From contig JAHIND010000019.1 in assembly GCA_018896025.1 (NCBI GenBank), positions 1-56,250 of the forward strand: a stretch of DNA of 56,250 nucleotides, given 5' to 3'. Each line of letters starts with the position of its first letter. The first letter of the stretch is position 1. This DNA comes from Pseudomonadota bacterium. Its GTDB lineage: Bacteria > Desulfobacterota > Desulfarculia > Desulfarculales > Desulfarculaceae. Made by a program: the position numbers and the translations under genes. The notes beneath the pieces were generated by a model. The model saw nothing but the letters and a program-made list of their open reading frames with translations. It was not told the origin of the DNA and made no database searches. This document shows, one piece after another, positions 18,572-28,135 of the stretch.

Positions 18572-18970
18572 GTGGCCGAGCTGCAGCGCCTGGGTGGGCA
18601 AAACTGCGCCTACTACACCCGACGGCGCTGCACCCGCACGGTCAGCCCCGAGGCCTCCCAGGCCTCCCGCTGCACCCTCCTGGAGCAGCGGCGCAAAGTG
18701 GGGGCCGCCACCATGGACCGCCTGGACCGCCTCAAGAACCTGGCCGACGAGGGCGACCGCGAGGTGGCCCGCCGCCACGTGATCCAAAAGAACCTGGACC
18801 AGATCACCCGTCTGTCCTGCCCCCGCTACGTGCCCAAGTCCGGGGCCGGGCCCCTGTGCCAACACCAGCACCTGGTTTCCTGCCTGCTGCTCTTGCCCGA
18901 GTGCGAGGGGCGCTGCGAGTTTTACATGCACCGCCGGGATCCGCCCCACAAGCTCGAGGAAAAGCCGTGA
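18572..18970 (+). CDS. Cys-rich hypothetical protein
   Basis: I do not recognise this 132-residue protein. It has eight Cys: a pair near the N-terminus ([10 protein letters not shown]), one in SRCTLLEQ, one in LSCPRY, and four near the C-terminus in a C-x6-C-x6-C-x3-C array starting [11 protein letters not shown]. This suggests a zinc or iron-sulfur site. The middle (about 45-75) is charged and helical. The GTG at 18572 is chosen for the AGGAGG about 9 bases upstream. It begins 5 bp after the MOSC stop and overlaps the Nudix start as GTGA, so it is a genuine coupled gene. Confidence 0.75.
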   Translation: MAELQRLGGQNCAYYTRRRCTRTVSPEASQASRCTLLEQRRKVGAATMDRLDRLKNLADEGDREVARRHVIQKNLDQITRLSCPRYVPKSGAGPLCQHQHLVSCLLLLPECEGRCEFYMHRRDPPHKLEEKP

Positions 18971-19416
18971 GCCCCCATCCGCGCAACCCCTATCCCACCG
19001 TGGACGTGATCATCGAGCTGGAGCGCCCCGGTCGTCCCATCGTGCTGGTCCGGCGGGCCAACCCACCCCACGGCTGGGCCCTGCCCGGCGGCTTCGTGGA
19101 CTACGGCGAGAGTCTAGAGACCGCGGCCAGGCGCGAGGCGGCCGAGGAGACCGGCCTGACCGTGGAGCTGGTGGCAATGCTGGGGGCCTACTCCGACCCC
19201 GGCCGCGATTCCCGGCAGCACAATCTCTCGGTGGTGTTCGTGGGCCGGTCCCAGGGCGAGCCCCAGGGAGGCGACGACGCGGCCCAGGCCCAGGCCTTTG
19301 ACCTGGAGGATTTGCCCCAGCCCCTGTGCTTTGACCACGGCCTGATAATCAGCCACTATCTTCTCTGGCGCTCGGGCCTGCGTCCCGCCGCGCCGGTGCA
19401 AAAGGGGGGAGCCTGA
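18967..19416 (+). CDS. Nudix hydrolase
   Basis: A 149-residue Nudix protein. The box G-x5-E-x7-REAAEETGL lies at about 42-64 and is complete, so metal-dependent hydrolysis of a nucleoside diphosphate-linked substrate is expected. The N-terminus ([11 protein letters not shown], then [12 protein letters not shown]) resembles ADP-ribose pyrophosphatase-like members, but the substrate cannot be fixed. The GTG at 18967 overlaps the preceding stop by 4 bp; the longer frame lies inside the Cys-rich gene. It ends 2 bp before the AMMECR1 gene. Confidence 0.9.
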   Translation: MSPHPRNPYPTVDVIIELERPGRPIVLVRRANPPHGWALPGGFVDYGESLETAARREAAEETGLTVELVAMLGAYSDPGRDSRQHNLSVVFVGRSQGEPQGGDDAAQAQAFDLEDLPQPLCFDHGLIISHYLLWRSGLRPAAPVQKGGA

Positions 19417-19418
19417 CC

Positions 19419-19982
19419 ATGAGCGAGCATGAACTGAGCCCCAGGGAGCAGAAGGCCCTGTTGAAGCTGGCCAGGGGGCGCATCGCCCGCCTGGTGGGCC
19501 GCGAGGGCGTGGGCCCCTCCCGGGAGGAGCTGCCCGGCCCGGAGATAAAACGGGGAGCCTTCGTCACCCTGCACAAGCAGGGCCGCCTGAGGGGATGCAT
19601 CGGCAACTTCATCTCCGACGAGCCTCTGACCGAGCTTATCGAGGACATGGCCATGGCCGCGGCCAGCCAGGACCCCCGCTTCCCGCCGCTCAGCGGGGCC
19701 GAACTGGACAAGGTGGACCTGGAGATCAGCGTGCTCAGCCCGCTAAGGCGCATCAGCGATGTGAACGAGATAAAGGTGGGCACCCACGGCATCTATATGG
19801 TCAGTCCCCGGGGCCGGGGAGTGCTCCTGCCCCAGGTGGCCACGGAATACGGCTGGGACCGCGACACCTTCCTGGATCAGACCTGCGTGAAGGCGGGCCT
19901 AAGGCCGGGCTGCTGGCGCGATCCGGACACCGAGATACTCATCTTCTCGGCCCAGATTTTCGGGGAAAAAGAGGCTGATTAG
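19419..19982 (+). CDS. AMMECR1-domain protein (AmmeMemoRadiSam protein A)
   Basis: A 187-residue AMMECR1 protein, the A component of the AmmeMemoRadiSam system, whose biochemical role is unsettled. The hallmark LRGCIG is at 57-62, followed by EDMAMAAASQDPRFPP and the LPQVATEYGWDRDTFL segment typical of the family. The usual partners, a Memo-like protein and a radical SAM enzyme, are not within this window. It is the last gene of the MOSC operon and converges on coaD with 3 bp between the stops. Confidence 0.93.
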   Translation: MSEHELSPREQKALLKLARGRIARLVGREGVGPSREELPGPEIKRGAFVTLHKQGRLRGCIGNFISDEPLTELIEDMAMAAASQDPRFPPLSGAELDKVDLEISVLSPLRRISDVNEIKVGTHGIYMVSPRGRGVLLPQVATEYGWDRDTFLDQTCVKAGLRPGCWRDPDTEILIFSAQIFGEKEAD

Positions 19983-19985
19983 CCC

Positions 19986-20489
19986 CTAGCTCTTGTCGGC
20001 CAGGGCCTTTTTGGCCGCGAATTTTTCCTTGAGGCGGCGCGAGACGCTGGAAGGCACCAAGCCGTTGATGTCCCCGCCCAGCATGGACGCTTCCTTGATG
20101 ATGGTGGAGCTTACGTAGAACCACTTGTAGTCGGTCATCAAGAACAACGACTGCACCTCGCGGTTGAGCTTGCGGTTCATCAGGGCCATTTGGAACTCGT
20201 ACTCGAAATCCGACAAGGCCCTGAGGCCACGCAGGATCACGTTGGTCCCGTGGGCCAAGACGTAATCCACCAACAGGCCGTCAAAGGTCTCCACCGAAGC
20301 GCCGGGAATATCGGCGATGACCTCCTGGATCATCTCCACCCGCTCGGGTATGGGGAACAGGCCGCTCTTGTCTGGGTTCACCGCCACCGCCACCACCACC
20401 TCGTCGAATATTTCCAGGCCACGATGCAAGATGGAAAGGTGCCCGTTGGTTATGGGATCGAAAGAACCGGGATAGATAGCGGTTTTCAT
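19986..20489 (-). CDS. coaD: Phosphopantetheine adenylyltransferase CoaD
   Basis: Transfers AMP to 4'-phosphopantetheine in coenzyme A synthesis. The 167-residue protein has the nucleotidylyltransferase motif YPGSFDPITNGH at 6-17, the RGLRALSDFEYE loop and the C-terminal YVSSTIIKE motif, all standard. The start overlaps the rsmD stop (ATGA), a common pairing in many bacteria. Confidence 0.97.
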   Translation of the reverse strand: MKTAIYPGSFDPITNGHLSILHRGLEIFDEVVVAVAVNPDKSGLFPIPERVEMIQEVIADIPGASVETFDGLLVDYVLAHGTNVILRGLRALSDFEYEFQMALMNRKLNREVQSLFLMTDYKWFYVSSTIIKEASMLGGDINGLVPSSVSRRLKEKFAAKKALADKS

Positions 20490-21058
20490 GTGCCGTCCCC
20501 TCTGGAATCGCTGCTTGGGGCCAAGAAGCTCAACTCGCTCTGACCATATCGGCGGTGGTCGTATATTTCAAGCCCGCCGGGAGCCTCGGGGGCTTCCTTT
20601 GGCGAGTGCTCTATTATCAACAGCCCCTCGGGGGCCAAAAGCCAGCCCTGGGCGGCCAACTCCAGCAGTCGGGCCACCTGCCCCTTGCCGTAGGGGGGGT
20701 CGGCCAAAACCAGGTCAAAGGGCGCGGCGGCCTTTAGCGCCCCGGTGGCGGCCTCAAGGCCGGTGGCCACCACCCTGCTTTGGTCCTCCAGGCCCAGGGA
20801 GGCCAGGTTGGCCTGGATCAACTGGGCGGTGGGGCGGCTTTTTTCCACGAACAGGCAGGATGCCGCCCCCCGGCTAAGGGCCTCCAGGCCCAAAGCCCCG
20901 CTGCCCGCGTAAAGGTCGGCCACCCGGGCGTCGGCCACCCGGGGGCCTAATATGTTGAACAGGGCCTGGCGCATCTTGGCGCCGGTGGGCCGGATGGCCA
21001 GACCGGGGGTGACCTTTAAATTGCGCCCCCTGAGCCGCCCGCCGGTGATTTTCAGCAA
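20486..21058 (-). CDS. rsmD: 16S rRNA (guanine-966-N2)-methyltransferase RsmD
   Basis: Methylates G966 of 16S rRNA during 30S assembly. The 190-residue protein opens with the RsmD signature ITGGRLRGRNLKV, then PTGAKMRQALFNIL. The SAM site is around LYAGSGALGLEALSRG and the catalytic motif DPPYGKG is near 128. It lies 12 bp after asd and is coupled to coaD. Confidence 0.95.
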   Translation of the reverse strand: MLKITGGRLRGRNLKVTPGLAIRPTGAKMRQALFNILGPRVADARVADLYAGSGALGLEALSRGAASCLFVEKSRPTAQLIQANLASLGLEDQSRVVATGLEAATGALKAAAPFDLVLADPPYGKGQVARLLELAAQGWLLAPEGLLIIEHSPKEAPEAPGGLEIYDHRRYGQSELSFLAPSSDSRGDGT

Positions 21059-21070
21059 GGCCCTTAATCC

Positions 21071-22090
<1,020 letters not shown>

Positions 22091-22220
22091 AGTCTCTTCT
22101 CTTCCTTCTGACTCTCTGCTCCAAGGTTGTTAGGCCCCTTACGGCGGCGTACACAGCCTCCGGGTGGCCACGGTCTTTATTTAGCCGTGACCGGGCCTTA
22201 TTGCAAACTCTTTGTTGGGT

Positions 22221-22251
22221 AAAAAACCGGCGGCCTGGATCAGCGGCCGGT
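22221..22251 (-). terminator. Intrinsic terminator at the end of leuD
   Basis: On the minus strand the stem ACCGGC (22251-22246) / GCCGGT (22231-22226), with a 14-nt loop holding the leuD stop codon, runs into six T (22226-22221). It closes the long rpsB-to-leuD gene run. A second 8-bp stem (22166-22173 with 22185-22192) follows without a T tract. Confidence 0.75.
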
Positions 22252-22734
22252 GATCTGTTTTCGGACTTTCTTGATGAGGCCGCCCTGGCTGACCAAATCG
22301 GTGAGAAAGGGGTCTACCGGCTTGGCCTGGAAGGAGGTGTCTTGCTCTACGTCCTCGATGAGCCCGCTGTAGGGGTCCAGGCGCAGGCGGTCCCCGTCGT
22401 GCACCCTGGCGGCGGCTTCGGGGCAGGTGAAGACCAGCAGGCCCATGTTGAAGGCGTTGCGGTAGAACATGCGCGAGAAGCTGTGGGCGATCACCGCGCC
22501 CACCCCGGCGTTCTTGATGGCCAGGGGAGCCTGCTCCCGGGAGGAACCGCAGCCGAAGTTGCGGCCGGCCACGATGAAATCGCCGAAGCCCACCTGGCCG
22601 GCGAACTCGGGCCTGAGATCGCCCAGCACCACCTTGGACCAGGAATGGGGGTCGCGCTGGTGCAGGTAGCGGGCCGGTATGATGGCGTCGCTGGAGATGT
22701 GGTCGCCGAACACCCAGGCCATGCCGCTGATCAT
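22240..22734 (-). CDS. leuD: 3-isopropylmalate dehydratase small subunit LeuD
   Basis: Swivel-domain subunit of isopropylmalate isomerase in leucine synthesis. The 164-residue protein is the short, archaeal/HacB-like form, with DHISSDAIIPARYL near 11-24, the substrate loop GRNFGCGSSREQAP and the AHSFSRMFYRNAFNMG segment. The ATGA overlap with leuC gives tight stoichiometric coupling. Homoaconitase-type use is possible in this subgroup, but adjacent leuA argues for leucine. Confidence 0.95.
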   Translation of the reverse strand: MISGMAWVFGDHISSDAIIPARYLHQRDPHSWSKVVLGDLRPEFAGQVGFGDFIVAGRNFGCGSSREQAPLAIKNAGVGAVIAHSFSRMFYRNAFNMGLLVFTCPEAAARVHDGDRLRLDPYSGLIEDVEQDTSFQAKPVDPFLTDLVSQGGLIKKVRKQITGR

Positions 22735-24002
22735 GATAGAACCTCCGCCGGATCGGCCACCCGGCCCAAAATGGCGCTGGCCGCGGCCACGGCGGGCCCG
22801 GCCAGATAGATGCGGCTGCTGGGGTGGCCCATGCGGCCCCGGTAATTGCGGTTGGCGGTGGCCACGGCCACTTCCCCGGCGGCCAAAACCCCCAGTTGGG
22901 CGCCCGCGCAGGGGCCGCAGGAGGGCGGGCCCATGATGCCCCCGGCGGCCAGGAAGGTCTCCACCAACCCCTCGCGCACCGCTTGCAGCATGATGCGCGG
23001 GGTGGGGGGGATCACCATCAGGCGCACCCGGGGGTGGACCTGCCTGCCGCTCAGAATCTTGGCCGCCACGCGCAGGTCTTCCAAACGGGCGGCGGCGCAG
23101 GAGCCGATGAACACCTGGTCCACCGGCTCGTAGCCCGCCCGGCGGGCCGGGGCCACGTCGTGGGGGCGGTGGGGCCGGGCCGCCTGGGGCTCCAGGCCGG
23201 TTACGTCCAGCTTCACCGTCTTGCTGTAGACCGCCTCCGGGTCCGGGGCCACCGAGGCCCAGGAGCGCTTGGCCTTGTCCTTGAGGTAGTCGGTGGTCAC
23301 CTGATCCACCGGGAACAGGGCCGCCTTGGCCCCGCTTTCCACCATCAGGTTGCTGATGGTCAGGCGGGCGTCCATGGACAATCGGGGCACCAGGGGGCCG
23401 CTGAACTCCAGGCTCTGGTAGTGGGCCCCCTCTGGGCCCAACAGGCGCAACAGGGCCAGGGCGATGTCCATGCCCCCAATCCAGGGGCCCATCTCGCCGC
23501 CCAGCTCCACCTTGGTGGTGGACGGAACCTGGAACCAGCCGCGGCCGGTGACCAGGGCGGCGGCCAGGTCGCTGGCTCCCACCCCGGTGGCGAAGGCCCC
23601 CATGGCCCCGTGGGTCACCATGCGGCTGTCCGCCCCCACCGCCAGCTCGCCGGGCAGGATAAGGCCCCGCTCGGCCAACAGAACGTGGGAGATGCCCGAA
23701 CGGCCGCCCTGAAAGCGGTGCTCCAGGTGGTTGGACGAGGCGAACTCGTTCATCTCCTTGGTGATCAGCGCGCTGCCCACGTCCTTGTTGGGGGTGAAGT
23801 GGTCGGCCACCAGCACCACTCGGGAGGGGTCGAAGACCCGTTCGCCGCCTATCTCCTTGAAGCCGCGTATGGCCATGGGAGTGGAGACGTCGTTGGCCAG
23901 GACCATGTCCAACTCGGCTTCCACGATGGCGCCGGGCTCCACGTAGGGGAGCCCGGCGCGGGAAGCCAAGATTTTTTGGCTCATGGTTTGGGGTTGGTTC
24001 AA
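22731..24002 (-). CDS. leuC: 3-isopropylmalate dehydratase large subunit LeuC
   Basis: Iron-sulfur catalytic subunit that isomerises 2- to 3-isopropylmalate. The 423-residue protein is of the shorter HacA-like class. The three [4Fe-4S] ligands are visible: C302 in FIGSCAAAR and C362 and C365 in PPSCGPCAG. The first motif departs from the usual GSCTN-G/A-R, with T-N replaced by A-A. The ATG at 24002 overlaps the leuA stop (ATGA); a second Met at residue 7 (23984) is a possible start. Coupled to leuD by ATGA. Confidence 0.95.
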   Translation of the reverse strand: MNQPQTMSQKILASRAGLPYVEPGAIVEAELDMVLANDVSTPMAIRGFKEIGGERVFDPSRVVLVADHFTPNKDVGSALITKEMNEFASSNHLEHRFQGGRSGISHVLLAERGLILPGELAVGADSRMVTHGAMGAFATGVGASDLAAALVTGRGWFQVPSTTKVELGGEMGPWIGGMDIALALLRLLGPEGAHYQSLEFSGPLVPRLSMDARLTISNLMVESGAKAALFPVDQVTTDYLKDKAKRSWASVAPDPEAVYSKTVKLDVTGLEPQAARPHRPHDVAPARRAGYEPVDQVFIGSCAAARLEDLRVAAKILSGRQVHPRVRLMVIPPTPRIMLQAVREGLVETFLAAGGIMGPPSCGPCAGAQLGVLAAGEVAVATANRNYRGRMGHPSSRIYLAGPAVAAASAILGRVADPAEVLS

Positions 24003-25546
24003 AGGCTACTCTCCTGGGCGCTCAGCCGGGGGCCGTGGGTTTTCAGGTATTCCAGGCGGTTCAGTCCGTTAATGTAGGCCTTGGCCGCGGCGACCAGGAT
24101 GTCCGAATCCAGACCCTTGCCCAGAACCACCAGACCATTTTCGCCCAATCTTACCGTCACTTCGCCCTGCGCGTCCAGCCCTCCGGTGATGGCGCTGATG
24201 GTGAAGCGCAGCAGCTTGGCCTTGGCCCCGGTGATTTTGGAGATGGTGTTGTACACCGCGTCCACCGGACCGCTGCCCGAACCGAAGTCCTGCTTGAGCT
24301 CTTCGCAGTCGTGCAGGCGCACCGTGGCCGTGGGGACCGTGACCGTGCCGCTGACGATGTTCATGTAGTCCAGGCGCCAGCGCAGGGGGATGCGCAGGAT
24401 CTCGTCGGCGATGAGCGCCTCCAGGTCCTCGTTGAAGACCTCCTTTTTCTTGTCGGCCAGGCGCTTGAAGGCCTGGAAGAGCTTTTCCACGTTGTCGCGG
24501 TCCAGCTCATAGCCCATGTCCTTTAGGCGGGCCTTGAGGGCGGCGCGGCCCGAATGCTTGCCCAGCACCAGGTTGTTCTGGCCGATGCCCACTTCCTCGG
24601 GGGTCATGATCTCGTAGGTCAGCGGGTTCTTGAGCACGCCGTCCACGTGGATGCCCGACTCATGGGCAAAGGCGTTGGCCCCCACGATGGCCTTGTTGGG
24701 CTGCACCGACACGCCGGTGATCATGGAGACCAGACGGCTGGCCGGGTAGATCTCCTGGCGGTTGATGTTGGTGGTCAGCCCCAGCTTCTTCTCGCGGGTG
24801 GCCAGCATCATCACCACCTCCTCCAGGGAGGCGTTGCCCGCCCGCTCGCCGATGCCGTTTATGCACACCTCCACCTGGCGCGCCCCGGCGTTGATGCCGG
24901 CCAGGCTGTTGGCCACGGCCAGGCCCAGGTCGTCGTGGCAATGCACGCTCACCGTGGCCTTGTCCAGGCCGGGCACGTTCTCGTACAGGTACTTGATGCG
25001 CTCGGCGAACTCGTCGGGCAGGGCGTAGCCCACTGTGTCGGGGATGTTGATGGTGGTGGCTCCGGCGGCCAGGGCGGTGATGACGGCTTGGGCCAGGAAC
25101 TCCGGGTCCGAGCGCGAGGCGTCCTCGGCGCTGAACTCCACGTCGTCACACAGGCTCGTGGCCAGGCCCACCCCGGAGGTGATCTCGGCCAGGGCCTGCT
25201 CGCGGCTGATCCTCAGCTTGTGCTCCAGGTGGATGTCGCTGGTGGCGATGAACACGTGGATGCGCTTTTTCTCAGCCGGTTTGATGGCTTCCCAGCAGGT
25301 GTTGATGTCGTCGTGGCCGGTGCGGGCCAGGCCGCAGATGACCGGGCCCTTGACCTGCTTGGCGATCTGGTTGACCGACTCGAAATCGCCGGGGCTGGAG
25401 GCGGGGAAGCCGACCTCGATGATGTCCACGCCCAGTTGCGCCAACTTTTGAGCCAGGCGCATTTTTTCCTCGATGTTCATGGAAGCGCCCGGCGACTGTT
25501 CGCCATCGCGCAGGGTGGTGTCGAAAATCTTTACCAGATTGGACAT
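23999..25546 (-). CDS. leuA: 2-isopropylmalate synthase LeuA
   Basis: Condenses 2-oxoisovalerate with acetyl-CoA, the committed step to leucine. The 515-residue protein has the HMGL-like barrel signature FDTTLRDGEQSPG at 8-20, metal ligands in the VHCHDDLGLAVANS segment and HESGIHVDG. A full C-terminal regulatory domain, seen in LRFTISAITGG and VTVRLGENG, is present, so leucine feedback is expected. The ATG at 25546 has GGGAGA about six bases upstream; the longer frame runs into the leader. Confidence 0.96.
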   Translation of the reverse strand: MSNLVKIFDTTLRDGEQSPGASMNIEEKMRLAQKLAQLGVDIIEVGFPASSPGDFESVNQIAKQVKGPVICGLARTGHDDINTCWEAIKPAEKKRIHVFIATSDIHLEHKLRISREQALAEITSGVGLATSLCDDVEFSAEDASRSDPEFLAQAVITALAAGATTINIPDTVGYALPDEFAERIKYLYENVPGLDKATVSVHCHDDLGLAVANSLAGINAGARQVEVCINGIGERAGNASLEEVVMMLATREKKLGLTTNINRQEIYPASRLVSMITGVSVQPNKAIVGANAFAHESGIHVDGVLKNPLTYEIMTPEEVGIGQNNLVLGKHSGRAALKARLKDMGYELDRDNVEKLFQAFKRLADKKKEVFNEDLEALIADEILRIPLRWRLDYMNIVSGTVTVPTATVRLHDCEELKQDFGSGSGPVDAVYNTISKITGAKAKLLRFTISAITGGLDAQGEVTVRLGENGLVVLGKGLDSDILVAAAKAYINGLNRLEYLKTHGPRLSAQESSL

Positions 25547-25650
25547 TGCGGTATCTCCCATTAAAAAAACACACCGGTAACTGTCCCCGCCGGGACACAT
25601 CACCAGGAGTTGGGTGCACTGGGGTTATGTCTGGGTGGGGGACGGAAAAA

Positions 25651-26463
25651 CTAAGACAAGGGCAATCGGTCTTGTTCGGAGGCCTGGGTGTGGGCCAGCA
25701 TGGCCTCTTGCTTGGCGGCCTTCTTCTTGGCCATGACGCGGGCGCCGAAGGGCCCGCCGACCACGTAGGAGGCCAGAATGATGAAGCCCATGAATTGGGG
25801 CTGGATGGCGATGAGGATGAACAGCAGCAGTCCGGCCACCAGCCAGTTGAAGGACTTGAGCTTGGCCAGCCCCAGCTCCTTGAAGGAGAGGTAGGGGATA
25901 TTGCTGACCATGAGGAAGCTCAGCACGAAAACGATGATAACCAGCAGCCAAGGCTCGAGGGGAACGGGCCCCTTGAGCTCCAGCCACATGAGGATCATGG
26001 TGGAGACCAGGCTGGCCGCCCCCGGGATGGGCAGGCCCACGAAGTGGCTGGTGCCCACCTCCTCCACCTGGACGTTGAAGCGGGCCAGGCGCAGCGCGCC
26101 GCAGGCCACGAAAAGGAAGGCGGCCAGGTAGCCCAGGCGGCCCAGGGGCTGCAGGCCCCACATGTACAGCAGGATGGCCGGGGCCACGCCGAAGGCCACC
26201 AGGTCGGACAGGGAGTCGTACTCCACCCCGAAGCGGCTTACGGTGTTGGTGGCTCGGGCCACCTTGCCGTCCAGGCCGTCAAAGACCAGGGAGGCCAGGA
26301 TGGCCAGGCAGGCCAGCTGGTAGTTGCCTTGGATGGCTTCCACCGCCGCGAAGAACCCGGAGAAGAGGCTGGCGGTGGTGAAGAGGTTGGGCAGGACGTA
26401 GATTCCCCGTCGCCACTGCTCGCGGCTTTTGCGTCGGCGGGAATTTCGGCTGCGTCGTGCCAT
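25651..26463 (-). CDS. pssA: CDP-diacylglycerol-serine O-phosphatidyltransferase
   Basis: Makes phosphatidylserine from CDP-diacylglycerol and serine in the membrane. The 270-residue protein has a basic N-terminus, then the CDP-alcohol phosphotransferase signature at 62-87 (DGLDGKVAR followed by SRFGVEYDSLSD). The motif is D-G-x2-A-R-like with the D-x3-D end intact, followed by about seven membrane helices. It starts immediately after the psd stop, and the pair supplies phosphatidylethanolamine. Confidence 0.93.
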   Translation of the reverse strand: MARRSRNSRRRKSREQWRRGIYVLPNLFTTASLFSGFFAAVEAIQGNYQLACLAILASLVFDGLDGKVARATNTVSRFGVEYDSLSDLVAFGVAPAILLYMWGLQPLGRLGYLAAFLFVACGALRLARFNVQVEEVGTSHFVGLPIPGAASLVSTMILMWLELKGPVPLEPWLLVIIVFVLSFLMVSNIPYLSFKELGLAKLKSFNWLVAGLLLFILIAIQPQFMGFIILASYVVGGPFGARVMAKKKAAKQEAMLAHTQASEQDRLPLS

Positions 26464-27102
26464 CTAAACCTCTGCGATCACGCTTTCACCGGCCCTTACC
26501 CTTTGGCCGGGACTCACCCGGACCTGGGCGCTCATAGGCAGATACAAGTCCAGTCTGGACCCAAATCTAATCATACCGTACCGCTGACCGCGCTCTATTG
26601 CAACCCCTGGAGCGGCCCAGCATTCGATTCTTCGGGCCACCAGCCCGGCCACTTGGGTGACCACTATGGTGGCGCGGCGTCCGGCCAGCACCAGGTCCAC
26701 CCGCTCGTTGGCCGTGGGGGCCTCGGCGCGGTCGGCGGGGAGGAAGCCGCCGGGGCGGTGGACCACCCTTTGCACCCGCCCGGCCATGGGGGCCCGGTTC
26801 ACGTGCACGTCGAAGATATTCATGAACACCGACACCTGGCGCACCGGCCCGCCGGGCAGCCCGGGGTGGGTGGTCTCGGACACCACCACCACCTTGCCGT
26901 CGGCCGGGGAGATAATCGCCCCCGGCCCCGCCTCGCTGCGGCGGGGAGGATCGCGGAAAAAGTTGGTGATTATCAAGGTGATGGCCCATAAGGGTATCGC
27001 CAGCCACCATACGCCCAGGGCGCTGGCCACCGCGGCCAAGACGGCCGCCGAGGCCAGGTAAGGCCAGCCTTGCCGGGCCAGGGGGAACTTGTCCATGTTC
27101 AA
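26464..27102 (-). CDS. psd: Phosphatidylserine decarboxylase proenzyme
   Basis: Pyruvoyl enzyme that converts phosphatidylserine to phosphatidylethanolamine. This is the short (212-residue) form. It has one or two N-terminal membrane segments (about 13-48), the SPADG segment with D68, FDVHVNR with H100, and the self-cleavage site RFGSRLD with cleavage expected between G181 and S182 (LGST in E. coli). Its stop is followed directly by the pssA ATG. Confidence 0.94.
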   Translation of the reverse strand: MNMDKFPLARQGWPYLASAAVLAAVASALGVWWLAIPLWAITLIITNFFRDPPRRSEAGPGAIISPADGKVVVVSETTHPGLPGGPVRQVSVFMNIFDVHVNRAPMAGRVQRVVHRPGGFLPADRAEAPTANERVDLVLAGRRATIVVTQVAGLVARRIECWAAPGVAIERGQRYGMIRFGSRLDLYLPMSAQVRVSPGQRVRAGESVIAEV

Positions 27103-27106
27103 TGCC

Positions 27107-27337
27107 TTAGGCGGAGGCGCTGCGCAGCGTGATCAAAATCTGCTCAATGCGGTCGCGTCCGGCCAACTTGAGCTTTTGCAGGCGCTTGCGCTCAATCTGC
27201 TCCTCGGTGGATAGGTACAGGCGCTGATTCATGTCGTCCAGCTTTTTTTCCATCCCGAGGTGCTCGGACCAAAGTTGGGCCAGCTCGGGGTCGTTGTCCA
27301 GGTTGGCCTGGATAAGCTCCATATCTGTGCGGTCCAT
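27107..27337 (-). CDS. DUF465 / YdcH-like small coiled-coil protein
   Basis: A 76-residue, highly charged helical protein with ELAQLWSEHLGMEKKLDDM followed by LSTEEQIERKRLQKLKL, matching the DUF465 (YdcH) family pattern of a short coiled-coil hairpin with a conserved KKxKL element. Function is not established for the family. The ATG at 27337 is preferred because GAGGA lies about eight bases upstream; the longer frame has no such site and overlaps the preceding gene. It ends 4 bp before psd. Confidence 0.8.
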   Translation of the reverse strand: MDRTDMELIQANLDNDPELAQLWSEHLGMEKKLDDMNQRLYLSTEEQIERKRLQKLKLAGRDRIEQILITLRSASA

Positions 27338-27368
27338 ATTCTTTATCCTCGCTCGCGGTAAAAGAAGT

Positions 27369-28085
27369 TTATTTTGCAACACCCGGCGCGGCGGGTAAAA
27401 GGGCGAACACGCAGCTCACCTCGGCGCGCACCTGGACCTCATTGGGCTGCAAGGGGGTGGCGGCCATGGCCTTGGCCAGGGTTCGGTTCAGTACGGGGGT
27501 GGAATCTTCCGCGCCGGCCACCCTGATCTTTAGCACCGGACCCAGGAGCATGCCCGCGGCCCGGGCCAACACCTGGGCTCTGGCCTTGGCGTCGTCAAAG
27601 GCGGCGGCCAGGGCCTTGAGCCCCGCCGCCTTGGAGTCGGACAGCTGCCATTCCGGGCCGGAGACCGAGTTGGCCCCGGCGGCCACCGCCGCGTCCAACA
27701 GCCCGGCCAGGGCCAGGGGATCGCGGCTGATAACCCGGAGGTCGTGGTTGGCCTTGTAACCTGTGGTGATGTTTTGCTTTTTATCTTTGTCCCAGGTGGT
27801 CAGGGGACGCAGCCAGTATCCCGCGGTCTCCAGGCGGCCCTTTTGGCCCAGCATCTTTTTCAGGGCATCCACCACCTTTTGCATGGCGGCGGCGTTGGCC
27901 TGGGACGCCTGGGCGGCGGTCAGGGCCTCGGTGGTCACCCCCACGGTGATGACCCCCTCCTCGGGAGCCAGGTTCAGGGTGGCCTGGCCGTTGACGATGA
28001 TGCTGGATACGGGTTCTTGGGCCAGGGCGACACAGGGTAGCCAAAGGCCCAACAGGACCATGGTAAGAATCAACCACCGGCGCAT
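27369..28085 (-). CDS. SIMPL (DUF541) periplasmic protein
   Basis: A 238-residue secreted protein with a clear signal peptide (RRWLILTMVLLGLWLPCVALA, cleavage near residue 22) and one SIMPL/DUF541 domain. It starts at SIIVNGQATLNLAPEEGVITVGV, the usual opening strand, and contains ALAAAFDDAKARAQVLA, the conserved helix. The family includes BP26/OMP28 and YggE, linked to oxidative stress or envelope functions, with no known enzymatic activity. It lies between tsaB and the DUF465 gene in the same direction. Confidence 0.88.
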   Translation of the reverse strand: MRRWLILTMVLLGLWLPCVALAQEPVSSIIVNGQATLNLAPEEGVITVGVTTEALTAAQASQANAAAMQKVVDALKKMLGQKGRLETAGYWLRPLTTWDKDKKQNITTGYKANHDLRVISRDPLALAGLLDAAVAAGANSVSGPEWQLSDSKAAGLKALAAAFDDAKARAQVLARAAGMLLGPVLKIRVAGAEDSTPVLNRTLAKAMAATPLQPNEVQVRAEVSCVFALLPAAPGVAK

Positions 28086-28135
28086 GTAAGTTCCTCCTCG
28101 GATGCCAAAGCATTATAACACGGGAGGAGCGAGCT

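Noticed and set aside
25563..25597. Possible terminator or attenuator before leuA
   Set aside because: The 6-bp hairpin is 12 bases away from the T7 run, too far for an intrinsic terminator; no Leu-codon leader peptide was seen.
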